A DNA stretch of 64,000 nt from Tricholomella constricta (GCA_013368375.1 JAACJP010000007.1:434001-498000); one strand, 5' to 3'. Counted from the first letter of the stretch, positions 13,633-25,048 are shown. A program made the numbers and translations. Notes: generated from the sequence alone by a model not told the origin.

Positions 13633-13827
13633 CCTAGTGTTGGACATTTCATCTTCTACACGACCGTTCCATTAACTTCTCACCTCGTAATTACCACGTG
13701 ACTCGGACACTACATCGCGTCCTCGTCCCTATGCGTACCTCAGTTGTCTACCATTACATTCTGACACTGAGCGTACGTATTCTTCATCCTATACATATTC
13801 TATACCTTTACTCACAGTACACTAGTT

Positions 13828-15477
13828 TGCCTCCGATGGAAGCAACACGCTAAATACGCGCTGGGGAAAGGCACCAAATACGCCCTCATGTTCAAACGTA
13901 TCACCCGACCCTCGACAGGAATCAAGCCCGATTTTATGGAACAACTCTTCACGGCGGTGGCGGTACCCAAATTCACGTACGCGGCCGACGTCTGGTACAC
14001 CCCGATCAGGCGAAAACCACGAAACAAGCGGGACTCCGGTTCAGTCGGGCCAGCCAAACAACTGGCGAAGATTCAGCGTCTGGCTCTCATAGCAATTACA
14101 GGATCAATGCGATCAGCACCGACAGACGCACTCGAACTCCACGCCGACCTTCTGCCCGTCGATCTCCTTATGGACAAGATATGCCACCGGTCGGCAATGC
14201 GGATAGCCTCACTACCTGAAGCACACCCGTTACACAAGCGTATTCGGAACTGCACGAGGTATAAAGTTAAACGTCATCGCTCACCTCTACATAATTTGAC
14301 AGACATATATCACCTCGACCCGGACGACATCGAAACAATAAACCCGGTTCGCCAACTGCCGACTTATCAACACCCATTCACCACACACATCGCCGAAACG
14401 AGGGAAGAATCGCTCCAAGAGAACCGTGACAACGAAGCCCACATAAAAATATACACGGACGGCTCGGGATACAAGGGACAGGCGGGCGCGGCGGCCATTC
14501 TCATCGCTGACGACAGAACACCCACGAAGATGCAGTACCACTTGGGACCACTTAGCCGCAACACGACCTTCGAGGCAGAAGCGGTAGGAGTGGCCCTAGG
14601 TTTGCAGTTACTAATTGAAACAGCCCTGCCGCGGTCCACATCGCTCGCCCTCGACAACCAGGGAGTCATCCAGTCCCTCGACATCTACCGGCAACGGCAG
14701 AGCCACTATCACTTCGATGCCATACATGAACAGGCCAGACAAATCGCGCGACACGAACGCAACCGACCGACCTTCACCTTAAAAATCTCCTGGATATCTG
14801 GACACTCGGGAGCAGATGGCAACGAGCTGGTCGACAAAGCCGCGAAGGACGCCGCGCAGGGCACGACCAGCGCATCGCACCGCCTACCCGCGTACATTCG
14901 CAGACTCCACGGCGAGCTCCCAACCAGCATTTCGGCACTCAAACAAATCCACAACGCCTACCTCAAAACGAAGTGGCAGGAACGCTGGAAGAAATCTCCT
15001 CGACACGCAAAATATACGCACCTCAAAGAAAGTTTCCCGTTCACGGGCTTTCGGCGAGTGGCAGAGGGACTCACGAGACGACAGCACAGCCTACTCATAC
15101 AGCTACGAACGGGGCACGCCCCACTCAACAAGCACCTTCACCGCCTCCAGGTGGTCGACACCTCAAAGTGCGAACAGTGCGGGGACGACGTCGAAGAGAC
15201 ACTACGGCACTACCTGTACCAGTGTAACAAATATAGCGACGAGAGACAAGACCTACGCGCAGCACTCGGACGGGACGCCCACTCGGCGGAAGTCATCTAC
15301 GGCACCAGAAAAGGGGTGAAGTACCTACTGCAATATGTCGCAGACACGGGGCGACTGAAAGCCACATTCGGTGATGTTTCCCCTCATAATTATACCTATG
15401 AAGATGAAGATGATGCCACACAGCCAGATATCGACCGAGACTATGACTGGGACGGCGCCGACGACGTTGGTGCCTGA
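13828..15477 (+). CDS. LINE ORF2 C-terminal part: RT end, RNase H, zinc motif
   Basis: 549 codons open from the insertion boundary. The first part (GKGTKYALMFKRITRP, then FTYAADVWYTP) is the segment after the reverse transcriptase palm. RNase H follows: IYTDGSG, AGAAAILI, FEAEAVGVALG, LDNQGVIQSL and SGHSGADGNELVDKAAKDAA supply the Asp-Glu-Asp-Asp set. Near the end CEQCGDDVEETLRHYLYQC has the CxxC...HxxxxC pattern common at the end of fungal LINE proteins. The tail is Asp-rich. Endonuclease and catalytic RT motifs are missing through truncation. RNase H in an ORF2 suggests the Tad1/I group; the clade is inferred, not tested. Confidence 0.9.
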   Translation, partial: CLRWKQHAKYALGKGTKYALMFKRITRPSTGIKPDFMEQLFTAVAVPKFTYAADVWYTPIRRKPRNKRDSGSVGPAKQLAKIQRLALIAITGSMRSAPTDALELHADLLPVDLLMDKICHRSAMRIASLPEAHPLHKRIRNCTRYKVKRHRSPLHNLTDIYHLDPDDIETINPVRQLPTYQHPFTTHIAETREESLQENRDNEAHIKIYTDGSGYKGQAGAAAILIADDRTPTKMQYHLGPLSRNTTFEAEAVGVALGLQLLIETALPRSTSLALDNQGVIQSLDIYRQRQSHYHFDAIHEQARQIARHERNRPTFTLKISWISGHSGADGNELVDKAAKDAAQGTTSASHRLPAYIRRLHGELPTSISALKQIHNAYLKTKWQERWKKSPRHAKYTHLKESFPFTGFRRVAEGLTRRQHSLLIQLRTGHAPLNKHLHRLQVVDTSKCEQCGDDVEETLRHYLYQCNKYSDERQDLRAALGRDAHSAEVIYGTRKGVKYLLQYVADTGRLKATFGDVSPHNYTYEDEDDATQPDIDRDYDWDGADDVGA

Positions 15478-15943
15478 AAACCACAATATACTTTCGCTCG
15501 CCACAGAGGAGGCTTCAAAAGGCAGGGTTAGGGGAAGGAAGGAGTCCCGGAATGGGGGCCATTTGGCCTGCCAGGGAAATTACTTACTAACTTCTCTCCT
15601 GCAGTTACCGTCTTCCAGCGGTCCGCCTACTCGTGCAAACCCCTTCGGGGGCCGAGCACATTGTCGCCGAACAACACTCAGATACACCACACGAAGGACT
15701 GGAACTGGTACACCTCACAAGTCAGGGCGAGGTGTCTAAAACGGGGCTTCATGTGGGTCCCGGGCCTCTGGGGGGCGACGAGCATGGCCCGTCAGAGTGC
15801 GCATTCACTAGCTCAGCAGGTGCAGGAATAAAGGTGGCGGAGGGGCCCCGATTTATTATTTTGTACTTAGGTAGTGAGGACCGACATGGGCTACGCCCAG
15901 CGGTCGATAAACAGGGATATTAAAAAAAAAAAAAAAAAAAAAA
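13828..15943 (+). mobile_element. 5'-truncated non-LTR retrotransposon (LINE with RNase H) inside Copia LTR
   Basis: Insertion flanked by ACACTAGTT at 13819-13827 and 15944-15952 and ending in about 22 A residues. Open reading starts at the first inserted base, as expected for 5' truncation during target-primed reverse transcription. The 3' untranslated region is 15478-15921. The intact 3' LTR of the host Copia element (21541-21560) shows the empty site. Confidence 0.95.
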
Positions 15944-16036
15944 ACACTAGTTCGCTATACGCGTTCTAGGTAATACAGAGTTGTCTACCATTACATTCTG
16001 ACACTGAGCTTCGCTATACGCGTTCTAGGTCAAACA

Positions 16037-16055
16037 GGTTATGGGCCCCGCGCTT
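16037..16055 (+). promoter_or_regulatory. Copia primer-binding site, complementary to inside of tRNA-iMet
   Basis: Directly abutting the 5' LTR lies GGTTATGGGCCCCGCGCTT. Its reverse complement AAGCGCGGGGCCCATAACC reads as the D-arm end, anticodon stem and CAU loop of a eukaryotic initiator tRNA, rather than an acceptor-stem/TPsiC 3' end. Drosophila copia uses the same region through a cleaved half-tRNA primer. Confidence 0.75.
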
Positions 16056-16095
16056 TTCTGACCGCGCATTTGTCTCTGGAGCATCTCAGTTTACT

Positions 16096-19000
16096 ATGTC
16101 TGCCGATCGTCCTCTCCCGTTTCCTCCTCGTACTTCTTCTCGTCAATCGGACTCATTCCGACAAACCAGCTCCCATATGTCATTTGGCTCCCACCACCCC
16201 TCCCAACAGCAAACACTGTCTCATCCGACTTCTGAAGAACTCCCTGCTTTGCAACCTTCCGTTCCCAATGCTCCTCATACTCAAGTGATTCGCAATCCCG
16301 GCGAAAACGCTCAACCGATTGCAACACACCCTCCCCACTCTTTCGAGCATTACCAGCAGACTCAATATCGCCCAATGGCTTATCCGACGCATGTCACGAC
16401 TTTACCTTCTATATCCCAACCAACTTTGCCCTCGTTTCCTTCAAATAACGCGCATACATACAACCCAGCCGGCCAATTTTTCCCGCCTCCGCCGACAACG
16501 ATGCATCCGGCTCAACCTGGGGGTGTTCCTCATCCTTCTTATTACTACAACCCGATGTCCATTGTCTCTGCTCCTCCTCAATATAATATACCAAATCCAC
16601 CCCTGGCTCCGGCTCCTGCTCATTATACTGTTCCGAACCCTCCTCTCGCTCCAAATCTTCCTCCTGTTGCGAACCCTCCCCCTCCTGCTCCGGCACCCTC
16701 TTCAGCATCGTCTACTCCGTCGCCTCGCCCGTCTTCGCCCAACCACGACGACACCAGGCTGCCGAACACTACCCACATTCCATTTTTGACCGGCAAGCAT
16801 GACTGGGGACCTTGGTCGTCTGCCGTTGAACTTACCCTTGACAATCTGGACCTCACCAAGCATATCTCCGATCCGCCTGCACCTGGCACTCCCTGGGATC
16901 CTAGTTTGATTCCCACTTATCCCCCCATCGTCGACCAACTCTCTACTCCCGACGAAATCAAAGCCTGGCGTTACTGGTGGCAACGCGATGGACAGGCCCG
17001 GCACATTCTCGTGTCACGCCTCTCAGGTTCTATTCAAAACAGCTTACCGGGTTTCGGTCGGGTCTCTGGGATCAGGCTTCCTGCTCGCGACATCCTCGTT
17101 AAGCTTCGAAACCTTTACGGCATCGGCGATTGGACGTCTGCGCAAGTCATTAAGACTCGACTCCGTAATCTTTCCTACGGACCAAATCGCGTCTTGGAAT
17201 TTATCACAGCTTGGTGCAATGGTATCAATCAACTCGAATCTGCCGGTTTTCCATGGGATCTCCGCGATGGTCTCTCGACTTTCCTCGATCGCTTTCCTTT
17301 TGCGAACCACCATCTCGTGGAACTCAGCGCATATAGGAAGCTCCTCCGCGGTCCTGTGTCGTCCCTACCCACCTACAACACTGTTTTCCAGGACTTCAAC
17401 GATGTAGAGACCGATTACCAACGCCTCCATCCTCGCCCTCGTCCGCAACCCAATAATCCTTCCTCTCGTCCACCTTTCAACAATAATAATACTTCCTCCC
17501 AGCCCGCGACGACTACTACTCCGTTATCACCACCTCAACCGTCGTCTGCCACCTCTGCTTCGCGTCCTCGTCCTGGCTTACCGAACTCGGCTCCGAATAC
17601 AGGTTGGCGTTCAAACACTGGCCCAGCTGGGGGTGCTCAACAACGCACTACTCAAGCCTTACTTGCCGATGGCCAAGATCAACTGATGGAATCTTGCGTT
17701 GAGGGCGAAGACGATTATGCTACCATTCCACCATGTGATCCCGACCCTCCCCTACTTGATACTGCACCACCCTCCGTATTCGCTGGAATTTCTGTAGCTG
17801 CTTCGTCCAATACGATGTTCTTTGACGCCTATTTGCCCTCGCGCCTCAATGAACTTCAAGCAACCACTGATCCCCTTGCCTTCGCATTATACTCTCAGCC
17901 GTACAACTGTCTCCTTGATTCTGGCTGCAGTAACCACATTTTCAATCAGCGCGAGGCATTTTGGAGCTACGATACTTCCACGGCTACCTCTGTCCTAACT
18001 GCGAACTCGGGTTCTCTTGATGCGCTCGCTCGTGGTGAGGTTCGGCTTCGGGTTAACTGCACTGATGGCAACTCGGTGGTACTTCGCCTTCGCAACTGCC
18101 TGCATGCTCCCTCATGTCCAATCAACCTTCTCTCCGTTGGTTCCTTAACGAATCATGGAATTGAATTCGACTGGCGTCCTGGAGCTCATACCTTCCTTCG
18201 CTTTCCCAAGAATCACCCTGCCTTCCCTAACTCCATCTTCCTCGCTGACGTATTTCACAACCTCTCTTTCTTGCGCTGTGAATTTCTCTATCCCGATCCG
18301 ACTTCGACTTCTTCCTCCTCATCTCCTCCTGGTCGTCCTGTCTCTTCACTACCTCCTCTCGCAGCTCCTGTCTTCGAACGTATCCGCGAAACTCCTGAAC
18401 TCTGGCATCGCCGACTTGGTCACATCGGCCTGGATGCTACTCGTGCGGTTTTACTAAAGGACTATGCGACCGGCGTCAAATGGGAAGGCACCTTTGAACA
18501 TACTCACTGCATACCCTGTCTCATCGGTAAATACCCTCAACGGCCGTATACTCACAACCAACATCGGGCTTCTCAAACCTGCGAACTCCTTCACATCGAT
18601 ACTTGCGGTCCTTTTCCAGTCGCCACTCCTCAAAAGCAGCGTTACTTCTTCAGTATCCTTGATGACTATTCGAACTGGGGTCTTACCGATCTTATGGCAC
18701 ATAAGAACGAGGCTTTCATGATTTACAAGACGACTGAAGCTGCTTGGGAACTTCAATCTGGGAATCGTGTTCGCGCTATTCGATGCGATGGCGCTAAGGA
18801 GTTCATCTTGGGTAAATTCGCCAGTCATCTTCGTTCTCGTGGTATTCAGCAGCAAATTACGGCCGAATATGCACACCAACAGAACGGAAAAATCGAGCGG
18901 TATATCCGGACCATTGAAGATGGTGCTCAGGCCATGCTTGCGGATGCTCGACTCCCTCCCTCGTTTCTCGGTGATGCGATTCTCACTTATCAGTATCTTC

Positions 19001-21289
19001 TTAATCGCACCCCTACCTCCACTCTTCCCCTCAATATCACTCCTCATGAAGCATTTCGCTCCACGAAACCCGACTTATCGCATCTCCGAGTATGGGGGTG
19101 TCAATGTTTCGTCGCCATTCCTCCGGAACTACGCATTAAGGGTGGACCTCGACGCTTTGAAGCCATATTCGTAGGTTACACTGAAGGCCGCGAAGGATGG
19201 CGCGTTCGAGACCTTAACGGCCGTTACCACTTTACTCGCGACGCGATATTCAATGAGTCAACTCCGGGTCACCTTGCACCTTCTCGTGGTCCGAATTTTC
19301 CTGCTCCCATTCCTCTTCCCTCATACCTGCCTCCGTCCCCTTCACCTCCTTCACCCCGGCCTCAACGTACCATTAAACCCACCGACAAAGGCTTGGCGTA
19401 TCAGGAAACTGTTCGAGCGAAGAATAATCGAATTACGATTCCTCGTGCGAATCTTACTGTCGACCCTCCTCCGGAATTATCCCCCACTATGCTCAACGAC
19501 TTTGTTTCTCTCACTTCCGCAGAAGACTTCCTCGTACCTGATTCTTATTCATCTCTAATCGACTCTGAGGCTCGCGTACTTCAGGAATACTGCATGGGTG
19601 CTACTGCCGCCTCTTCCAAGTTCTATCAGTCGCGTAACTTCAATCTTGATAAAGCTCCCGAATCCCAACGAGAAGCATATAGTCGCCCGGATGCTGACGT
19701 TTGGCGAGCTGCTGAACGACGTGAACTGGATAGCCTTCTTGAGAAGCACGTATTCGAGGAAGCAACATTACCTAAAGGCCGGAATGCTATTGGACTTGTT
19801 TGGGTCTACGCTCACAAACGTAATCCTGATGGTTCTATTATCAGAGGAAAGGAAAAGGCCCGCCTATGCGCTCAAGGATTTAGCCAACGACCTGACGACT
19901 TTGGCGAGACTTATGCTCCTGTTGCGAAACTTACGAGCATTCATGTCGTTCTTTCGTTTGCGAACCACAATGGTCTGGAAGTCTTGAGCTTTGACGTCAA
20001 GACGGCCTTCCTTCACGCTCTTGTCAGCACCATCATTTATACTCGTCAAATCCCCGGTTACCCGCTTCCTAATCGTGCCTTGTGTTATCGTCTTCTTCGC
20101 GCTCTCTATGGCCTGCGTCAATCAGCATATGAATTTTATATGCTTCTGTGGAAACTTCTCGAGTCTCTTGGTCTTGTACGCTGCGAAGTGGATCATGGCG
20201 TTTTCTTTGGACGCTGGTCTTCCCCTCCTTCCCCTGAGATTCCCATGCCTGAGGATGGCTCAGATCTCGTCCTTATCGTTCCCATTCATGTCGACGATGG
20301 TCTCGCTGCTACCAACTCCCTGCCCTTGTACAAATGGTTCCTTGCTGGTCTTTCTAAACGCATTGAGGTTGTCGATATGGGACCGGCCGAACTCTACCTC
20401 GGCATTCGCATTATTCGAGATCGTTCAGCTCGTCACCTTTGGCTCTCCCAAAAAGCTTACATTGTCGACCTCCTTCAGACCTGGAAAATGGAAGACTGTA
20501 CTCCCCTCTCTGTTCCTCTTCGCAACAAACTCTCCTCGCTCCCTCCAGCTCCTCCCAATGCTTGTCCTGACATCACCGATGAAGACCTTAATCAACACTT
20601 TCCAGCGCCTTGTCGGATCACTCATCTATCTGGCTGTATGCACTCGTCCAGACATTGCCTATGCGGCGATGGCTCTAGGCAAATATAACAGTAAACCTTC
20701 CCGATCGCACATGCTCGCTGCGAAAGGTGTTCTCCGCTACCTCAAAGGAACTTTGGATTTTGCATTGGGCTATGGTACTCGTGTCGATTCATCTCCGGAC
20801 ACACAAGCTTTCGTCAATCATGGTTGCGGGTTTTCCGACGCTGACTGGGCCTCAGACGAAACTGATCGCAAGAGCATCTCCGGCTACTGTTTCTTCTATC
20901 ATAACGCCCTCGTCAGCTGGTCCGCTGTTGGCCAACGTACCATTTCGTTATCCTCAACTGAATCTGAATACTACGCGTTATCCCATGCCATGAAGGAGGC
21001 CCTCTGGCTTCGTCTCCTTCTTTCCATTCTTTCCTTCTCGGTACCGAAACCCTTTCCTCTTCTATGCGATAATCAAGCCGCTGGTTGTATCGCATCCTCT
21101 TCCGCTACTTCATCTCGCTCGAAACACATCGACATCCGATATCATTTTATTCGGGAACATATCAACTCTGGCGATTTTTCTACCGTCTGGATTTCTACGC
21201 GTGAAATGACTGCCGACATTATGAGCAAACCTTTGGTCCTGGAGTTATTTTCTCGACATCGGAAAAGTCTCGGTCTTGTTTCTATTTGA
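16096..21289 (+). pseudogene. Copia gag-pol polyprotein, one frameshift
   Basis: One frame from 16096 to about 20600, then the next frame to the stop at 21287-21289. The break is a one-base excess in the TTT at 20599-20601, between the RT-side linker and the RNase H half. Order: Pro/Ser-rich N-terminus (about 1-225), gag-like helical domain (about 230-440), aspartic protease with LLDSG near 608, integrase zinc-binding region (HRRLGH, CIPC) near 770-810, and the DDE core with Asp near 834, Asp898 and Glu934 (D-35-E spacing). Then RT (YAPVAKLTSI, FDVKTAFLHA, IHVDDGL near 1398) and RNase H (SDADWASDETDRKS, STESEYYAL). I find no CCHC zinc knuckle between gag and protease. Apart from the single shift the frame is open, agreeing with the near-identical LTRs. 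Confidence 0.92.
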
Positions 21290-21344
21290 TTCCTCCCATC
21301 GTTTCACTCCTTTTCGTCGTCCATTCCACGGCCCTTTCGACTCT

Positions 21345-21354
21345 GAAGGGGGTG
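21345..21354 (+). other. Copia polypurine tract
   Basis: GAAGGGGGTG immediately before the 3' LTR, the expected site of plus-strand priming. The T within it is unusual, so the primer may stop at the G run. Confidence 0.7.
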
Positions 21355-21628
21355 TGTTGGACATTTCATCTTCTACACGACCGTTCCATTAACTTCTCAC
21401 CTCGTAATTACCACGTGACTCGGACACTACATCGCGTCCTCGTCCCTATGCGTACCTCAGTTGTCTACCATTACATTCTGACACTGAGCGTACATATTCT
21501 TCATCCTATACATATTCTATACCTTTACTCACAGTACACTAGTTCGCTATACGCGTTCTAGGTAATACAGAGTTGTCTACCATTACATTCTGACACTGAG
21601 CTTCGCTATACGCGTTCTAGGTCAAACA
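21355..21628 (+). repeat. Copia 3' LTR, 274 bp
   Basis: Begins TGTTGGACAT and ends GTCAAACA. It is uninterrupted, differs from the reassembled 5' LTR at one position, and is followed by the target duplicate CCTAG. Confidence 0.95.
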
Positions 21629-21633
21629 CCTAG

Positions 21634-22640
21634 GGTGAGTGAGAGATACACCATGTCGAGCTTTAAGCTGTCATCGATCGTGAGCGTTACGTTCTGTAGA
21701 AAGAATATCCACGAACTTCGTGAGAGCTAGGAGGCAAACTAAACGACATCAAACTGTGAATTACCTTTAAAACAATACAAAATTACCTTGCAAGGCGTTC
21801 TTGTCAAGAAGACTCGAGAACTGTGGAATTCGAACTAGTTCAATAATATTAAGGATGAGACGTTAGCTGAAAAATACATTGAACACACCAGTGTGCCATG
21901 GAGTGGACATAATATAAATACCGAGCCCGAGTTGTGCGAGAATGTGGAGAACGAAAATGACCGCCAGGTAGAGATTTCTGCGAGCAATGATGTAGACTCT
22001 ACAATGAAAGAAGATTTGGACGATGGATGGAAGCTTGGAAAAGAAAAAAAGCACCAACCGTAAAGCAAGGAACATCTCGGCGATGGTGAGGGTCAATACG
22101 ATGTATATAAATTCTGTGATTGCCCATTGGTCACATCTATTGCATATGAATGAGCGATGGTGATTCCGCTGGAAAGATTGCAGAAGCGCACATCTGTCAA
22201 ATATGTTCAGGGACGCAGAACGATTTTCGAGCAGAAAAGCCAGTCCTCACTGAGAATGATGGCAAGTAAAAGGCTGGATAACCTTATGGGCATTTTTGGT
22301 CGACCTCAGAGATGACCACGTACATATGAGGACAACAGTCGAAAAGAAAATACTGATGTATCGATTCTGAGGTTCTATGTGAGCAACTGTATTTATTTGT
22401 AAAAGTGATTCTCACCAGAAGAAACAGTGCCGAGGCTGAGCTCAGCTAAGAACAATTGCCTGCCGATAGAGATAGAAATAAAACCTACCCCATGATTTCC
22501 TAGACCTCCAAACGCACTCTACCTGTATTAGATTTTGAAACACGAGTAGCTTTTTCCAAGAATCAAGTTACGTACCTCTGCGGGCAAAGTCAAAAAATAA
22601 TCATAAATTAAAAGCGCATAGGCTGCGGTATAATAGGTCT
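21634..22640 (-). pseudogene. DUF6533 membrane protein copy A, 5' part
   Basis: Continuation of the gene cut by the Copia element. Minus-strand exons encode ALLIYDYFLTLPAE (about 22.58-22.64 kb, donor GTACGT) and, at 21.86-22.1 kb, IAEMFLALRL and VYIIARRNLYLAVIFVLHIL. Each matches copy B at 33.1-33.86 kb. The exon adjoining the insertion encodes the VYLSL end. The 5' end is not resolved, and further upstream the locus is cut again by the LINE at 22.73-25.83 kb. Confidence 0.7.
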
Positions 22641-22983
22641 GTATATATCGCCCATTATCCTATGGAATGCACAGAATATTGCAACGAAGAAACCTTCAAC
22701 GACAGGCTCAAAGGCCCTTCAGCTGTTTTATTTTTTATTTTTTATTTTTTTATTTTTTAGTGGTGCGGTGTGTCAGGTAGCGACAGCTCACAAAGTCAGC
22801 CTCGCTACCTCGCTTTGTATCGACAGAGAGTTTCACTCCGTATCATAGAGAATAATAGTAAACCACGACGAGGAAATGTTTTATACACGAATGCATTTAA
22901 AATGCAGACAGTGTGGGAATCGGCGACAGATATCATCAGCAGCCATGGTAACTCCTCTTTCGATTCATTGTTACCAATGACTA

Positions 22984-24650
22984 CTAACGATTTCTCCCTC
23001 TCGGGCGTTCTGTCCCTCTACCCACTAAAACCCCGGTTTTAGTATACCAGTTTTCTGGTAAGTTTTCTTCATTTTGAAGTGTGTTCTTCCAAGTTTGTCT
23101 AACTAGGGAGGAGCGTATGGCTTTATGGCCGTACCTCATATTGTCTGTCATGAGGCAGTCGAATTTAAGGCGTCGGTTTATGGCCTCGTACCACCTGTTT
23201 TCGGCTTCTACTTTGGTGTGTTTTTTCTCTGGGTCAGAGTCTCTCCCAATGCGCCATTCGCAGCGGAGCTTCCATATTAGATGTGTAGATTCTGTCATGA
23301 TAATTTTGTATAGGCGACTAGCGCCGACTCTGGGTTTCCCTTTTTCATCCTTGAAGCTTACCAGGGCGCATCCAAGTTGCATTCCTATTGTCGGCTGGAA
23401 CCACGGGAGGCCTTTTCGGGACCATAGGTTTTCGGCTAGATGCCATATCGTGTCTTGACAGGAATCCGGACATTCGGTGAGTATATGGTCCATTGACTCT
23501 TCTGTGTTACATGTTTGACATTGCAACCTATGTTCGAAGTTTGTTATGCGCGACCAGAAGTCTCCGATGGGATAGGAATTGTGCATTGTTTGCCACAAGA
23601 AGGCACTGATGTTTCGTGATATGTCTTTACATTGGAGGGAGTTCCATATGCATCTGTCCGACGGTAGGTTGCCCACGTTATCTTTTATCGTATGTCTGAC
23701 CATATCAAGGTGTATCAGTGTCTTTCGGCGTATTTTAACGGTTGACAGCTCCATTATGCCCTGGTATAGAAGCGCTTGGGTCACTGTGGTCAGTTTGGCG
23801 CCTGATAGGTCGAAATTTGGGGGGATTTGGAGGTCAACGGCATCGGCGTTCGTGGTGTCTTTCATTGCCCCTTCATTTGCAAGGGCGTCGGCCCCATCAT
23901 TCCCCATATTACCGCTATGACCTTTCACTTTTGTGAAGAGGGTTTTTCCTTTTCTCATTCAAAGTTGTGCGACTGTTGCTTTTAGGATATCTTTGTTCAG
24001 CACTCCAATCCAGGCCTTATCTTCCCAGGCGGTTAGGTTTTTAGTAAGTCCGTCAATTACTATATTGGAGTCACTTAGAATGTGGAGCGTGGCATTAGGG
24101 GGGGCCCTCTGTGCGGCAATTAGGATGGCGTTCGCTTCACCAGCGTTGTTCGACTGCTCCATATTTGGAGGCAGTCTGATGGCTAGGTTCCGTTCGTCAT
24201 TTTCACCGTACCACAGGCCACTTCCGGCACGTGCGTCTTCGTCGCCATTTGCGATGCATGAGCCGTCCGTCCAGACTTCTATGACTTGGTCTCCTTCTGT
24301 GTCGTCATGGGTCTGCGTTGCCGGTACGTTGGTTTTTGTTTCTTTATTTACAAAGATTCGTAGACCGTTTGTTAGGCCTCCTCCGGTGGTGTAGTTTTGG
24401 TTGAAAGCTACGGGGACATCAGTGTCATTTTCTCTTGGTTCAGCCGCTTCCGGGTCTTCGGCTTGTGCGATATGGAGGGCGTGGTTAACTTTGGGGTTCC
24501 ATTTATTGCTAAGTGTATTTAGTGACTTTCGTCCTGCTTTTTTGCATTTATCGGGGTTTAAGCAGCCTTTCAGGCGTGATTTTCGGCAGCATGCGCATGC
24601 GCAGTTTATTCTTTCTTTGTGCACACGCTCGCCGGGGGCTGGGTGTTCAT
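22984..24650 (-). pseudogene. LINE RNase H and C-terminal domain, in-frame stop
   Basis: Minus-strand reading starts in a cysteine/lysine-rich segment (CACCRKSRLKGC, then LNPDKCKKAGRKS), then RNase H: EVWTDGSCIANGDEDARAG, NNAGEANAIL, SDSNIVIDGL. An in-frame TGA at 23959-23961 follows, after which the same frame continues with KVKGHSGNMGNDGADALANE (fourth acidic position). The C-terminal part has CQTCNTEESMDHILTECP, the CxxC...HxxxxC motif, and runs to 22984. The TGA probably replaced CGA by C-to-T change. Confidence 0.85.
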
Positions 24651-24658
24651 CTACATAG

Positions 24659-25048
24659 TGTTAGGGGAACACCCGTTCGCGCCCTCCTACGCTCATTGAC
24701 CGTCCCTCGACACGTGCGATCGCTCCTGACCGATTGCGATCCCGACCCTGATGCTCTGACTCCTGTCGTTTCCCTCCCTTCCCTGTTCAGGCCTGACACT
24801 GTTTCCCGATCACCCGACATCCCGACGACGGTTACCATCAGACAGCATCCGGAACCGATCATTATTATCACATGTACAGTACACTCGTATATAGCTGGCC
24901 CCCTGGCATCTGGGAATCCTTTACACTATTCTCTTTGGATTCCCCTTTGCCAGGTAAGCCTTACTTACCTTCGTTTGCTGTACATCAATATAACTTTGGA
25001 TTCCCCTTTGCCAGCACGACTAAGCTCTGCTCTAAGGTCGCCCTAACA
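24659..25048 (+). repeat. Solo LTR of a Gypsy-type element, TSD CATAG
   Basis: 390 bp with terminal inverted TGTTAGGG...CCCTAACA, flanked by CATAG at 24654-24658 and 25049-25053. It splits the LINE reading between METAYV-like sequence and DEHPAPGERV. The same LTR, inverted and attached to gag, lies at 48883-49272, which identifies it as an LTR. It contains a direct repeat of TTTGGATTCCCCTTTGCCAG. Confidence 0.93.

Larger units (their letters stand above)
13638..16036 (+). repeat. Copia 5' LTR, split by a LINE insertion
   Basis: LTR segments 13638-13827 and 15953-16036 (190 + 84 = 274 bp) flank the LINE and its target duplication. The LTR contains two internal duplications: a block beginning GTTGTCTACCATTACATTCT and a block beginning TTCGCTATACGCGTTCTAGG each occur twice, also in the 3' LTR. 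Confidence 0.93.
13633..21633 (+). mobile_element. Ty1/Copia LTR retrotransposon in an exon, with 5-bp target duplication
   Basis: Complete element: 5' LTR (itself interrupted), tRNA primer site, one gag-pol frame, polypurine tract and 3' LTR, bounded by the 5-bp duplication CCTAG at 13633-13637 and 21629-21633. Integrase precedes reverse transcriptase, which places it in Copia. LTRs are 274 bp, start TGTTGG and end CAAACA. After removing the inserted LINE they differ at one position in my alignment (CGTACG versus CGTACA), so insertion is recent. Element length without the LINE is about 5.9 kb. Pol carries one frameshift, so this copy is probably non-autonomous. Confidence 0.95.

Noticed and set aside
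13638..13827. Solo LTR at 13.64 kb
   Set aside because: The rest of the same LTR continues after the LINE at 15953, followed by a primer site and gag, so it is a split 5' LTR.
14816..15319. Plus-strand 167-codon frame inside the LINE
   Set aside because: Out-of-frame shadow of ORF2; the main frame carries RNase H and zinc motifs.
21863..22096. Independent small membrane-protein gene
   Set aside because: It is an exon of the interrupted DUF6533 copy A, matched exon by exon in copy B.
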